This document shows positions 28,745 through 39,418 of a stretch of 53,006 bases of DNA, in pieces. This DNA comes from an uncultured Bacteroidia bacterium (GTDB taxonomy: Bacteria > Bacteroidota > Bacteroidia > JANWVE01), in assembly GCA_938028625.1 (NCBI GenBank), contig CALIZB010000047.1, forward strand, positions 1 to 53,006, in the 5' to 3' direction. Made by a program: the position numbers and the translations under genes. A model generated the notes under the pieces. That model was not told where the DNA came from. It was given only the letters and a program-made list of their open reading frames with translations, and ran no database searches. Every line of letters starts with the position of its first letter. Positions within the stretch are counted from its first letter, which is position 1.

Positions 28745-28822
28745 AAATAAACCTGCTTCAATAACACAGTTGCACGAAGCCACGTTTCTCATAATACCCA
28801 ACGAACTTTTTCACATATCAAT

Positions 28823-29668
28823 TCACAAATAGAAAGACAAACAAGTGAAAATGCCGTATATAACGCTTCCTATACCGTTAAGTGTAAAAAAAGCAAGATT
28901 AACTTTACTTATATCCTTCGGTGTAACCAAAACATGCTGATATACTAAAATACCTATAAAAATAACTGCACCTGTCCAATAAACTATATAATTTAATCCG
29001 TTAATGCCTGCCCAGCATACAAAAAATGCTGTAATGCAATGAATACAAATAGATAAAAGAATACTGTTTTTTCTACCTAACCATGCAGGAATGCTGTTTA
29101 ACCTATGCTGTTTGTCAAATTCTTCATCTTGTAGGGCGTAGATAATATCAAAACCTGCTACCCAAGTAAGTACCATAAAAGAAAAGTACAAAGGCAACCA
29201 ATCAAATCTACCTGTTATAGCTAAATACGCACCTATTGGAGCAAGAGATAAACCTATTCCTAATATAAAATGGCATAATGCAGTAAATCGTTTCGTTAAG
29301 GAATATCCTAATACTACTATCAGTGCCACAGGTGAAAGATAAAAACAAATAGAATTGATGAAATACGTTGTAACTATAAAGGCAACACTATTTACCATAA
29401 CAAAAATTAACGCATTTTTAGGAGAAATCACTCCTGCGGGAATCTCTCGGTTTGCAGTACGCGGATTATTTTTATCTATATCCCTGTCTGCATAACGATT
29501 GAATGCCATTGCCGCATTACGCGCAAATACCATACACAGCACTACGAGTACTAATTTTTGCCACTCAAAAGGCTGTACCTGTATTCCCAATACCAATCCT
29601 ACCACTGCAAAAGGCATGGCAAAAATAGTATGGGAGAACTTAACCAAAGACAGATATTTTTTTATCAC
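28823..29668 (-). CDS. UbiA-family prenyltransferase (4-hydroxybenzoate octaprenyltransferase / MqnP-like)
   Basis: ARNAAMAFNRYADRDIDKNNPRTANREIPAG and GFDIIYALQDEEFDKQHRLNSIPAWLG. Confidence 0.9.
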   Translation of the reverse strand: MIKKYLSLVKFSHTIFAMPFAVVGLVLGIQVQPFEWQKLVLVVLCMVFARNAAMAFNRYADRDIDKNNPRTANREIPAGVISPKNALIFVMVNSVAFIVTTYFINSICFYLSPVALIVVLGYSLTKRFTALCHFILGIGLSLAPIGAYLAITGRFDWLPLYFSFMVLTWVAGFDIIYALQDEEFDKQHRLNSIPAWLGRKNSILLSICIHCITAFFVCWAGINGLNYIVYWTGAVIFIGILVYQHVLVTPKDISKVNLAFFTLNGIGSVIYGIFTCLSFYL

Positions 29669-29762
29669 AGTGCAAAGCTAAATAATACCCTAAAACAAAA
29701 AATGTGTTTTTCAAGTTTTCTTTTTGGCAAGCAAAGGTTTTTTGTCTAATTTGCTTAACATT

Positions 29763-31901
29763 ATGACAAAAAAATCTTTTTCTGATGACAGTTTGGAACT
29801 TATCCGCAATGTACTTAAACAAGAACCCTACAAATGGCTTAACGTCAAACAGATTATGGCACGCCTACCCAAAGAAAACCCACTCACTTTTCAGGAAGTG
29901 GAGTATATTCTTGAAGAATTAGTAGAGCAAGAATTAGCCGCTTTTCAGGATTTTAAGTATCAGTATCTTAAAAATGAAGTGTTTGAAACCACTTTTGTAG
30001 CTACCAAAAGCGGACTTGCCTTTGTAAAACACCCTGAATTAGATATTGATGTAATGATAGAAGAAAAACATCAGTCTGTCGCTTTGAACGGAGATACAGT
30101 TAAAGTAAGATTATTACCCTATAAAGATGGGCGCAGACAACAAGGTAAAGTACTTAACATTATTCAGAGGGCGAGAACAGAATTTTTAGGTTATTATTTT
30201 GAAGATGATGGAGATAGCTTTGTAATGCCCGCAGATAAAAGCCTAGATATTGTATTTTACATTCCTGACCTTGAAAATCATAAAGTAGAGAATGGTTACA
30301 AAGTAATAGTACAATTATTACATTGGCAAAACCGCAGAAAAAATCCGATAGGCAAAATAACCAAAGTTTTAGGCATGCCTGGTACGCATCATACAGAGAT
30401 GCATGCTATTTTAGCCGAGTTTGGCTTTGAAACAGAATTTCCACCCGAAGTAGAAGCTGAGGCTAATGCTATCCCCAAAGAAATACCTGATGAAGAAATT
30501 CAGAAACGCAGAGATATGCGAAATACGCTTACTTTTACCATAGACCCTTTTGATGCCAAAGATTTTGATGATGCACTTTCCTTTAAACCTCTTGAAAATG
30601 GACATTTTGAGATAGGTATTCACATTGCTGATGTGAGCTATTATGTAAAACCTAATTCTTTTCTTGACCAGGAAGCCTATAAACGTGCTACTTCGGTGTA
30701 CCTTGTAGACAGAACTGTACCTATGCTTCCCGAAGCCTTATCTAATTTTTTATGTTCTCTCCGCCCAAATGAAGACAAACTCACTTTTTCTACGGTTTTA
30801 GAAATGGATTTGCAAGGTAATATCTATAAAGAATGGATAGGAAGAACTGTTATTCACTCTGATAAACGTTTTACATATGAGGAAGCCCAAGAAATATTAG
30901 AAAATCCCACAGGAGAGTATGCTTATGCGCTTACTACACTTAATACTATTGCTAAAAACCTTGCTAATCAACGATACAAAAATGGTTCTATCACTTTTGA
31001 AACTGATGAAGTAAAATTCAAATTAGATGGGAACTTTAAACCTGTGGAAGTGTACAAAAAAGTTCGTAAAGATGCTCATAAATTGATAGAAGAATTCATG
31101 TTGTTAGCAAATAAAAAAGTTACTGAATTTGTGTATAATCAACGGGAGAGTCCAAGAAATACCTTCGTATACCGCGTACATGACGCCCCTGACCCACAAA
31201 AAGTAGAAGACTTAAGTAATTTTATTCGGCTTTTTGGGTATACTGCTTTAAGTGATGAGCAAAAAACAAAAAAAGCATTTAATCTCTCTTCCAAAGCCTT
31301 ACAAAAGCTAATGGAACAAGTAGAAAACTCACCTTCACGAGATATTATCCGAAGTTATGCAGTACGGTGCATGGCAAAAGCAAGATACACCACTGAAAAT
31401 ATTGGGCATTATGGATTAGCTTTTCCTTTGTATACACATTTTACCAGTCCTATACGCCGTTATCCTGATATAATGGTGCATAGACTATTACAGCATTATT
31501 TAGATAATAAACCCAGTCCACCTGCAAGTACTTTTGAAAAACAATGTCAACATTGTTCGGCTATGGAAAAAAAAGCATCAGATGCAGAGAGAGCTTCTAT
31601 TAAATATAAACAAGCAGAATACTTGACGGAACACATTGGCAGTTTACATGAAGGTACTATTTCAGGCCTAACCGAATGGGGCATCTACGTAGAGATTGAT
31701 ACTATGCGTTGTGAAGGTATGATAAGCCTTCGTGATATGTATGATGACATTTATGAATATAATGATAAATTATTTGCCGTAGTAGGTAAAAAATCAAGTA
31801 GAAAATTTAGACTGGGAGATAAAATAAAGGTTATTGTAAAAAAAGTAAGTTTATTAGACCGAACCATTGATTTTGAATGGTATAGCAATCATAAAAAGTA
31901 A
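29763..31901 (+). CDS. rnr: Ribonuclease R
   Basis: TFTIDPFDAKDFDDALSFKPLENGHFEIGIHIADVSYYV, HFTSPIRRYPDIMVHRLL, C-terminal S1 domain; ATG at 29763 preferred. Confidence 0.94.
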   Translation: MTKKSFSDDSLELIRNVLKQEPYKWLNVKQIMARLPKENPLTFQEVEYILEELVEQELAAFQDFKYQYLKNEVFETTFVATKSGLAFVKHPELDIDVMIEEKHQSVALNGDTVKVRLLPYKDGRRQQGKVLNIIQRARTEFLGYYFEDDGDSFVMPADKSLDIVFYIPDLENHKVENGYKVIVQLLHWQNRRKNPIGKITKVLGMPGTHHTEMHAILAEFGFETEFPPEVEAEANAIPKEIPDEEIQKRRDMRNTLTFTIDPFDAKDFDDALSFKPLENGHFEIGIHIADVSYYVKPNSFLDQEAYKRATSVYLVDRTVPMLPEALSNFLCSLRPNEDKLTFSTVLEMDLQGNIYKEWIGRTVIHSDKRFTYEEAQEILENPTGEYAYALTTLNTIAKNLANQRYKNGSITFETDEVKFKLDGNFKPVEVYKKVRKDAHKLIEEFMLLANKKVTEFVYNQRESPRNTFVYRVHDAPDPQKVEDLSNFIRLFGYTALSDEQKTKKAFNLSSKALQKLMEQVENSPSRDIIRSYAVRCMAKARYTTENIGHYGLAFPLYTHFTSPIRRYPDIMVHRLLQHYLDNKPSPPASTFEKQCQHCSAMEKKASDAERASIKYKQAEYLTEHIGSLHEGTISGLTEWGIYVEIDTMRCEGMISLRDMYDDIYEYNDKLFAVVGKKSSRKFRLGDKIKVIVKKVSLLDRTIDFEWYSNHKK

Positions 31902-31999
31902 TACTGTGTTCGTAAAAAATAACACTATATTCACAAAAAATAGCTCTTTATTGAAAATAAGTTATCGTTACTTTGTAACAATTAATTATAGAATTTGTC

Positions 32000-32380
32000 A
32001 TGAATAAAATAGTGTTAATTTTAGTTTTTGCTGTTGTTACTTCTGTTTCTACCTTTGCGCAGATTAATTCTTCAGATAAACCCTATAAAGCCCCCAAGGG
32101 AGCTATAAACTTGAACAAGGTTGCAAATGGGGTTACCGTTAAAGTAGGGCAATTGATGTACTATCAATGGACTAAAACAAGCAATATGGATGGTTTTAGC
32201 ATTGGTGTATCTGGTGAGAGTATGCAAATGTTAAAAAGTACAGGTACTCATATCTACACTGATAAAAACAAAAACCAAGTACATACCTATGAGTGGAAAG
32301 CGGTAGAAGCAGGAGATGCCAAAATAGATATTATGGACCCAAGTGGAAAAGAAAGTGCTATCAACGTGAAAATACAATGA
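32000..32380 (+). CDS. Small secreted protein of unknown function
   Basis: Signal peptide MNKIVLILVFAVVTSVSTFAQ, then ~105 aa predicted beta-rich region. Confidence 0.6.
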   Translation: MNKIVLILVFAVVTSVSTFAQINSSDKPYKAPKGAINLNKVANGVTVKVGQLMYYQWTKTSNMDGFSIGVSGESMQMLKSTGTHIYTDKNKNQVHTYEWKAVEAGDAKIDIMDPSGKESAINVKIQ

Positions 32381-32548
32381 AGTAGTTCAGATAAAAATGA
32401 TTAACTTTGTCAGAAAGTATCATAGTAACCAAATACATGAGGTTCTTTTTGGTAATAACTCCATTAGAAACACATACAAAATATAGCAATGATTACCCTG
32501 TAAGAAAAGTTATTTTGCTTCTATTTGCTGATAGACCTTAATTTTACT

Positions 32549-33874
32549 TTATTTATTATACCAAAAATCTATTTTCTGCACTTTGATATTGGCAGGTAAA
32601 GTATAGCTTTGTAAAACAGTACCTGTTTCAGCCTGTATAACCTGAATATGTGTAGATGTAGCGGCATAAATAACATTGCTTAATTCTTCATACGCTAATG
32701 TTGTATAATTGCCTGTAATCCAATGCATAGTAGAAGCCGTTTTTGTAGCCAAATTTTCTTTGAGAATACCCGTATCTGTAATAATGTAGGCTTCATTATT
32801 GAATACATACCATTTTTTTGCTTTTACGTTGTAATGCCTGTTATTAGCAACTTGTACAAGATCATCTTTACGAAAATAACGAGTATAAGAATGGGTACTG
32901 TCTTTGGTTAAAACGCATATCTCTGTACCGTTAGTTGTAATATCTAACACTTTTTCAGTAAGGTTTTTAGTGTTTATTTTTGCATAGTTAGCATAAGGAT
33001 TAAATACTTCTATTTGATTGTAACTGACATTAGTGCCAGGTACAATTGCGTAAATTTTTTCACTCAATTCGCAGGCTTGTAAAGGAAAGTCTATGCTGTT
33101 AGAGTGACTTCCTATCAAGTTCCCTGATACGCCGAATATTTGAAAATAAGGTTGAGTTCGGGATAATAAAAGAATAGTTTTATCGGATAAAAATAGCATC
33201 TGCGTATAGCTATCCCAACCTGATGCATTAGCTTGATAATGCTGAAATCCCAAAGGAAAGAGTGTATCATTGAGTTTATATCCTTTGAAAGTGCTACCTA
33301 ATGCAGAACAAGCGTACAAATAATTGTGCTTAGGATAAAAACGAATATCAGTAGTTTTTCTATCCAAAGTCATTTTTGGAGTAATTTTTCCGAGCTCGTA
33401 CAAATATGAATTGTGATTGTTGATTTCATTTGTACCTACATAATATACACCGCGCAATGCCAAAGGCAATTCATCTAAATAAATTTGTACAAAAGCAGAT
33501 TTACGGTTATTGGCTATATCAATGGCTTGTACCTTAATAAAATAACTTCCTTGTGGTAAATATACATCTGTAACTTCATAAGATACAGCAAAAGATTTAG
33601 CATTTTTGTCTATGGGATATTTTACTACTCCTGACACGGTTTTGTACTGATTGTCTAGTAAACTTACCTCAACTGCCTTTAAACCTGTGTTATCACTGAT
33701 ATTACCAGAAATATTTATCGTGGGAGTGTAAGAAAAATTTTGCCCTGGTACAGGACTAATAATGCTTAATGAAGGTTCTTCTTCATCTTTCTTTTTACAT
33801 GATGAAATAACTATAAAGCAAAAAAATGTAACCCATATACAATGTAAATAAAACGATTTATACTGCATGTTCAT
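32549..33874 (-). CDS. Lipoprotein with N-terminal Ig-like domain and probable beta-propeller
   Basis: Lipobox-like FIVISSC, LSIISPVPGQNFSYTPTINISGNISDNTGLKAVEVSLLDNQ, repetitive beta-strand region. Confidence 0.65.
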   Translation of the reverse strand: MNMQYKSFYLHCIWVTFFCFIVISSCKKKDEEEPSLSIISPVPGQNFSYTPTINISGNISDNTGLKAVEVSLLDNQYKTVSGVVKYPIDKNAKSFAVSYEVTDVYLPQGSYFIKVQAIDIANNRKSAFVQIYLDELPLALRGVYYVGTNEINNHNSYLYELGKITPKMTLDRKTTDIRFYPKHNYLYACSALGSTFKGYKLNDTLFPLGFQHYQANASGWDSYTQMLFLSDKTILLLSRTQPYFQIFGVSGNLIGSHSNSIDFPLQACELSEKIYAIVPGTNVSYNQIEVFNPYANYAKINTKNLTEKVLDITTNGTEICVLTKDSTHSYTRYFRKDDLVQVANNRHYNVKAKKWYVFNNEAYIITDTGILKENLATKTASTMHWITGNYTTLAYEELSNVIYAATSTHIQVIQAETGTVLQSYTLPANIKVQKIDFWYNK

Positions 33875-34799
33875 ATTCTTTTTCTGATTTTGTCATTTTT
33901 TGGTACATTTTAATTTGATATTCTAAGTGATACGCATCTTTCAGACTTGCCATACTATAATACATCATGGTATAAAAAATAGATTTAGTGGGTACAGCTA
34001 CCATAAAAACACTTGCGGTAATTATAGTAAAAATAATGGATAATACCTGCATAACTGTTCTTACGGACATAATTTCTGCATTTAATTGCTTAAAATATGG
34101 AATAAGAATCCAGTACAAGGTAATACCTACGGTCAGATAAATAAGTAACAACAGCCCTGAAAGGATAAAAGTACCTACCGTAGCCATAGTAAAGCATAAG
34201 GTTGTTTTTTTACCAACTAAACTTCGGTTTCTTCTGAGTCGTTCTCCAAAGCTGAGTTTACGTTCTGCAATAGTAATAATTGGAAACAAAGCAGTAAGAT
34301 AGGTGTATATCCCTACAACTATCCAAAAATAAAGTAAAGAGCCTATTATGGGAACAAACATAGCAATTACTCCAAAAATACCTACTACCATAGTTACTAT
34401 AAACTGTAAGGCTTTCACAAACAGATTAGGAATAATTAAACCAATTGTTTTTATACAGGATTCCCACCAGTCCACTTCTTCCAGATGAATGCGTTTATGA
34501 GTATAATAACTGACTGCCATTTCACTCCATGCGCTGAAGAGCATCATACAGGTAGGGAATACAATTACGCTTCCTGCGGCAAATAGATCAATAAGTTTGT
34601 CATAATTTTTGGCAATAAAATAGTTACTTTCTGTGGCTATCATCATACTGACAAAAATTACTAATGGTAATGCAAACGTTACAAAACTTATCATCATATA
34701 ATCCTTAAAATGCCTGCGAAACATCCATGCGGTACGGTCTATCATACCTGCACCGTCCATATTGCCTACAATCTGTGTGTAAGGATTAGCGTATATCAT
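33858..34799 (-). CDS. Multi-pass membrane protein of unknown function
   Basis: Several hydrophobic helices; 17-bp overlap with the downstream lipoprotein ORF. Confidence 0.65.
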   Translation of the reverse strand: MIYANPYTQIVGNMDGAGMIDRTAWMFRRHFKDYMMISFVTFALPLVIFVSMMIATESNYFIAKNYDKLIDLFAAGSVIVFPTCMMLFSAWSEMAVSYYTHKRIHLEEVDWWESCIKTIGLIIPNLFVKALQFIVTMVVGIFGVIAMFVPIIGSLLYFWIVVGIYTYLTALFPIITIAERKLSFGERLRRNRSLVGKKTTLCFTMATVGTFILSGLLLLIYLTVGITLYWILIPYFKQLNAEIMSVRTVMQVLSIIFTIITASVFMVAVPTKSIFYTMMYYSMASLKDAYHLEYQIKMYQKMTKSEKEYEHAV

Positions 34800-34860
34800 A
34801 CATACAAAATTAAGAGTATTTATTCAAAAAAGCCATGTTTAGAGGAATAAATCTCAAAAC

Positions 34861-36462
34861 TTATTTTTTGTATGCTACAAAATTAAATAGCCTGCCCCAT
34901 CGCACCCTGCTAAAAAACCCTTTGTTGATAGCATGTTCTTTGTTTTTAAGCGAAAAGAAAATCATCCAGGCTTTACCTACAATATGAGTTTCAGGAACAA
35001 AGCCCCAGAATCTACTATCTAACGAATTAGAACGATTATCTCCCATCATAAAATAATAGTCATACTTAAAGGTATATTTTGTTACAGGAGTACCGTTGAT
35101 TTTTACCGTACCATTTTCATAGGTTACCTTTCCTACACCTTCAAAAAGTTCTATGGTTTTGCCATAAGCGGCAAAAGTTTGTTCATTCATAGCAATAGTA
35201 GCTCCTTTTTTAGGAATATACAAAGCGCCATAATTATCTATATTCCATGGAAAAAACTTGTTGTTACCTGGAAAAAGAGGTCTTTGTGGGTCTATAATAC
35301 CTTGTGGTTGAGTAAGTTTGCGAATACTGCTAACGGTTGCCCAGGTTTTGAGGATATTTGCCTTTTCTTCAGAGGTATGAATAAGATAGGTGCTACTATC
35401 ACCAGGATAACATTCGGTAATACCAATTTCTAATAAACTTTCATCAGGTTCGTAAATAATTTGTCCATTTATATCACGTGCATCAGAGGGTTGGGAAAGC
35501 GGAACGTTCTTGGTTTTTACTAAATAGGCATGCTGTCCATTTTTTGCAAAAGGTAAGGGCTTGTTATTGATATACACCTGACTATTTACTATTTTGATAC
35601 TATCTCCAGGTATGCCTACACAACGTTTAATGTAGTTTGTTTTTTTATCTATCGGGCGAGAGAATTCAGGGTCTTGTGGGGTAAACATATTTCCTGGATA
35701 GTTGAATACAACTACATCATTATTTTTTATTTTCTGTAATGCCGGAAGTCGGGAGTAAGGTAAAGAAACTGCATCTGAATAAGCCTTCATACCTAAAAAT
35801 TCTTGGTGTGCAAAAGGTATGGCTAACGGCGTCATAGGTACACGCGCACCATAATGAAATTTACTCACAAAAAGATAATCTCCAATAAGCAAAGACTTTT
35901 CCATAGAAGAAGTAGGAATAGTAAAAGCCTCAAACAGAAAAGAACGAATTAAAACTGCGGCGATACCTGCAAAAATAATAGCATCTGCCCATTCTCTTTG
36001 CCAAGATTTTTTTTCTTTTTTCATCTTTCCTGATTGTCCTATATATTTATATTCAGGCCTAAAAGCAAGGTAAGGCACGTATAGAAAAGGGAAAATAACT
36101 ATAAGTAACTGTTCCCATACTGTACTGCGGGGTGCAATCTCTTTTTTTACATATACTCCTTTTATTTCTTCATTAGCATATCTTACTTCATGTTTTTTGC
36201 GAAAACATTGGGTAAGTTCTAATAACATTCCCCCAAAAATCATGATATTAAAAGCAGGTAAAGGCACAAAAAGTAACCACCACCAAGGTTTGCCGATAAT
36301 TTGTAGCCACACCCACCAACCATACCCAGGTATTAAAGCATGCCACCCGCGTACTTTGCTATGTAATTCAGGTTTTTCTTTTCTTGCTTTTTCAAATAAT
36401 ACATATAAACCTGCTACGGTTAAACCGTAAAATATAAGGTTAAGAATAACAAAAAGACTCAT
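34861..36462 (-). CDS. lepB: Signal peptidase I with N-terminal DUF5684-like membrane region
   Basis: FEAFTIPTSSMEKSLLIGDYLFVSKFHYG (Ser), KKTNYIKRCVGIPGDSI (Lys), YYFMMGDNRSNSLDSRFWGFVP. Confidence 0.93.
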   Translation of the reverse strand: MSLFVILNLIFYGLTVAGLYVLFEKARKEKPELHSKVRGWHALIPGYGWWVWLQIIGKPWWWLLFVPLPAFNIMIFGGMLLELTQCFRKKHEVRYANEEIKGVYVKKEIAPRSTVWEQLLIVIFPFLYVPYLAFRPEYKYIGQSGKMKKEKKSWQREWADAIIFAGIAAVLIRSFLFEAFTIPTSSMEKSLLIGDYLFVSKFHYGARVPMTPLAIPFAHQEFLGMKAYSDAVSLPYSRLPALQKIKNNDVVVFNYPGNMFTPQDPEFSRPIDKKTNYIKRCVGIPGDSIKIVNSQVYINNKPLPFAKNGQHAYLVKTKNVPLSQPSDARDINGQIIYEPDESLLEIGITECYPGDSSTYLIHTSEEKANILKTWATVSSIRKLTQPQGIIDPQRPLFPGNNKFFPWNIDNYGALYIPKKGATIAMNEQTFAAYGKTIELFEGVGKVTYENGTVKINGTPVTKYTFKYDYYFMMGDNRSNSLDSRFWGFVPETHIVGKAWMIFFSLKNKEHAINKGFFSRVRWGRLFNFVAYKK

Positions 36463-36553
36463 GTTGTTGTTTTATCTTGCAAAGGTAATAATTCTTTGCA
36501 AAGTAAAACGTAACTGTTATGATAAACTGCTATCATAAGAGCTGAGCAGCATG

Positions 36554-37267
36554 TTAAAAATTAGGTTTAAGCATTTCTTTTTTGTAGAAATCGTCAATGT
36601 GGTCAACTACGTCTTGGGGGTCATCTAATACTTTGAATAAGTTCAGGTCTTCGGGGCTAACGTTGTTGAACTCTTCTAAAAGTGTTTTTTGTAACCAATC
36701 TACCATAGGACTCCAAAATTCTGAACCGACTAATACAATCGGAAAACGGTCTATTTTAAGGGTTTGTATAAGAGTAAGGGACTCAAAAAGCTCGTCTAAT
36801 GTACCAAAGCCGCCAGGTAAAGCAATAAATCCTTGTGCATACTTGACAAACATTACTTTGCGCACAAAAAAATAATCAAAATTGATAGATTTATCTCTAT
36901 CTACGTAAGGATTGATGTGTTGTTCAAAAGGTAATTCAATATTTAATCCCACAGATGTACCTTTGGCTTCATACGCACCTTTGTTTGCGGCTTCCATAAT
37001 ACCTGGCCCGCCACCTGTAATAATTCCATAGCCTTTTTCACTTAATAAACGAGCAATAGTAGTAGCTAATTCATAATACTTTGTACCTGGCTTTATTCTT
37101 GCAGAACCAAAAATAGATACACAAGGTCCTATCTTGGACATTTTTTCAAAGCCTTCTACAAACTCTGCAATAATTTTGAATACTTGCCATGTATCTACTA
37201 CTTTAATTTCAGTCCAATGTTTCGTAAAATGACTTCTTTTCTTAGGATTTTCGCTGTTCTCTATCAT
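36554..37267 (-). CDS. LOG family protein (TIGR00730-type, lysine decarboxylase-like motif)
   Basis: GGGPGIMEAANKGAYEA and ALPGGFGTLDELFESLTLIQT. Confidence 0.92.
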   Translation of the reverse strand: MIENSENPKKRSHFTKHWTEIKVVDTWQVFKIIAEFVEGFEKMSKIGPCVSIFGSARIKPGTKYYELATTIARLLSEKGYGIITGGGPGIMEAANKGAYEAKGTSVGLNIELPFEQHINPYVDRDKSINFDYFFVRKVMFVKYAQGFIALPGGFGTLDELFESLTLIQTLKIDRFPIVLVGSEFWSPMVDWLQKTLLEEFNNVSPEDLNLFKVLDDPQDVVDHIDDFYKKEMLKPNF

Positions 37268-37370
37268 AGAAATTGCAAAGGTATGAAAATATGCTGTTTT
37301 TTGATTATCAAAATTAAATTTTTATTAGTAATCTCTCTTTTTACATATTTTTTGTTTATATTTGCAATCT

Positions 37371-39317
37371 ATGGTTTTAATGCACTATTTTAACAAGATT
37401 GAGAATGTAATATCGCTTTTTTTCTCTGTAATAAAACAAAATACAATAGTTTTTATTTTGTTTTTGGTAGTTGTAAATCTAATGGTCAAATCGTATAATC
37501 TGTATGAAAATTCTTTGCATATAGACGAGGTATACAGAATAACTTGGGGACAATGCACTTATACAGATATACTTAAAATGTCTAAACAAGAACTTAATCC
37601 ACCTGGATATTTATTCGTACTGCATACATGGATAAAACTTAATGGGAATTATACAAATGAAGTGCATTCTCGTTATCTTTCCTTAATTTTTAGTGTACTG
37701 ACCACAATAGTTATTTTTCTCTTTGCAAAATCATATTTCAATTACACCACAGGGGTAATTGCCTCTTTAATATTCTCTTTTAATTCTATCCAGGTAGTAT
37801 ATGCACACAACATTAGTGCATATACCATGATAACTTTTTTATTTGTTTTGTCTTTGTATGTTACGCACTTATTTTTTGTTCATTTTCAATATAAACAAAG
37901 AAAATGGCTTTTATTTATTTTTCTGATACTGATAGACACTACTTTATTATACACACATTACACAATTGTATTTGGTTTATTTGCTCAATTTATTATGGCA
38001 TTTTTTGAGTATTTTAAGAACAAAAAAGCATTTTTTAAGTACATTATTACGCAAGTAATAACTATATTCCTTTTCTTACCTTGGATACCTTATATGCTTG
38101 CTAATGCCAAAGCAGGTAGCTGGATGGAAAAAGCGAATTGGCAAAACATAAAAAATTTATACATACATTTTATTGGAAGTGAATTTGTATTCTTATTATT
38201 TTTACTTTTACTTATATTCACTGTTCTTTACAATATATGGAAAAGGAAAGTAGAAACACATAAAATACTCATTCCATTATTGATAGCTATACTTCCTGTT
38301 ATAGGTTTGAGTGCAGTTTGTTTATTATATCAACCTTTTTGGGTAGAAAGATATATGTTATATCTTATACCTGGACTAATTTTACTATTTGCATATCCTA
38401 TATCTATACTTAATAACCATCTTGTAAAATCTATTATTGTTGGTATATTCTTATTTTTTTGCATAAAAAACACCGATTTTAACCCGATTGTAGATGCACA
38501 ACTTCGTCAAGTTATGCCTGCTATTGCAGAAGAAGTTAAAGAACCAGGTACTTTATTGGTCATATGTGTGGATTATATGAAATATACCTTTGCGTACTAT
38601 TTTAATCAATATAATGCGTTCATTGGACAGCAAGAGCATATCATAAAAGACCCTATAAACATGAATGCAGTTTTTATTGCCGCACCTAGTGATATAGAAA
38701 AAATAAATGATATGCTGTTTTGGAATAAAATTGTGTATGTACAATTGCACTCTCAATATGTAGACCCTCATCATAAAGTTTCTACTTGGCTAAAAAACAA
38801 TTTTGAAGTAGAAAAAATTATAGTTGCCAAAGCCGTGGGTTTTGGTGTATACAGAAGCTACAATACTTTATGGACAGATGATTATCATACTACGTTATTT
38901 ACTTCATTTGAGGATAGTAAAAAATATCAGCATATTACATCAAAAAATAAGAAAAATGGTAGTTTTAGTGCATTCAGCAATCACAAAACTGTAAAATTCA
39001 GTGAGGGTATACAAGGTAAAATTGGAAAGTTGTATGGTAAAAAAGGTAAAATAAAAGTTTCTGCCTGGTTGTACCTGGAAAAAGATACACAAGGTAACTT
39101 GGTACTCTCTTTATTTGACCGTACGGGTGAGCAGTACCTATGGCAAAGTGTTCCAATAGATTACACCAAATACGAACAATGGCAATATGTATCTATGGAA
39201 GTTCCTATTCCTGAAACCAAATCTGAAAATGATATACTAAAATCTTATTTTAATGCTTTTTCAGGAGGTACAGCCTATATAGACGACTTAGAGATACAAG
39301 CCATTTTTGAACCTTAA
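37371..39317 (+). CDS. Family 39-like membrane glycosyltransferase with C-terminal beta-sandwich domain
   Basis: HIDEVYRITWGQ, multi-TM, periplasmic C-terminus KIKVSAWLYLEKDTQGNLVLSLFD...GGTAYIDDLEI. Confidence 0.8.
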   Translation: MVLMHYFNKIENVISLFFSVIKQNTIVFILFLVVVNLMVKSYNLYENSLHIDEVYRITWGQCTYTDILKMSKQELNPPGYLFVLHTWIKLNGNYTNEVHSRYLSLIFSVLTTIVIFLFAKSYFNYTTGVIASLIFSFNSIQVVYAHNISAYTMITFLFVLSLYVTHLFFVHFQYKQRKWLLFIFLILIDTTLLYTHYTIVFGLFAQFIMAFFEYFKNKKAFFKYIITQVITIFLFLPWIPYMLANAKAGSWMEKANWQNIKNLYIHFIGSEFVFLLFLLLLIFTVLYNIWKRKVETHKILIPLLIAILPVIGLSAVCLLYQPFWVERYMLYLIPGLILLFAYPISILNNHLVKSIIVGIFLFFCIKNTDFNPIVDAQLRQVMPAIAEEVKEPGTLLVICVDYMKYTFAYYFNQYNAFIGQQEHIIKDPINMNAVFIAAPSDIEKINDMLFWNKIVYVQLHSQYVDPHHKVSTWLKNNFEVEKIIVAKAVGFGVYRSYNTLWTDDYHTTLFTSFEDSKKYQHITSKNKKNGSFSAFSNHKTVKFSEGIQGKIGKLYGKKGKIKVSAWLYLEKDTQGNLVLSLFDRTGEQYLWQSVPIDYTKYEQWQYVSMEVPIPETKSENDILKSYFNAFSGGTAYIDDLEIQAIFEP

Positions 39318-39418
39318 TTTGTTGCTTTTTATTTTTATGTTTTGAAATAGGTATATTTTTTTGTTGTTTTGTGCAAAATTGTGTGTTACACAAAAAGTAA
39401 AATTAAATAAAAAGAACA

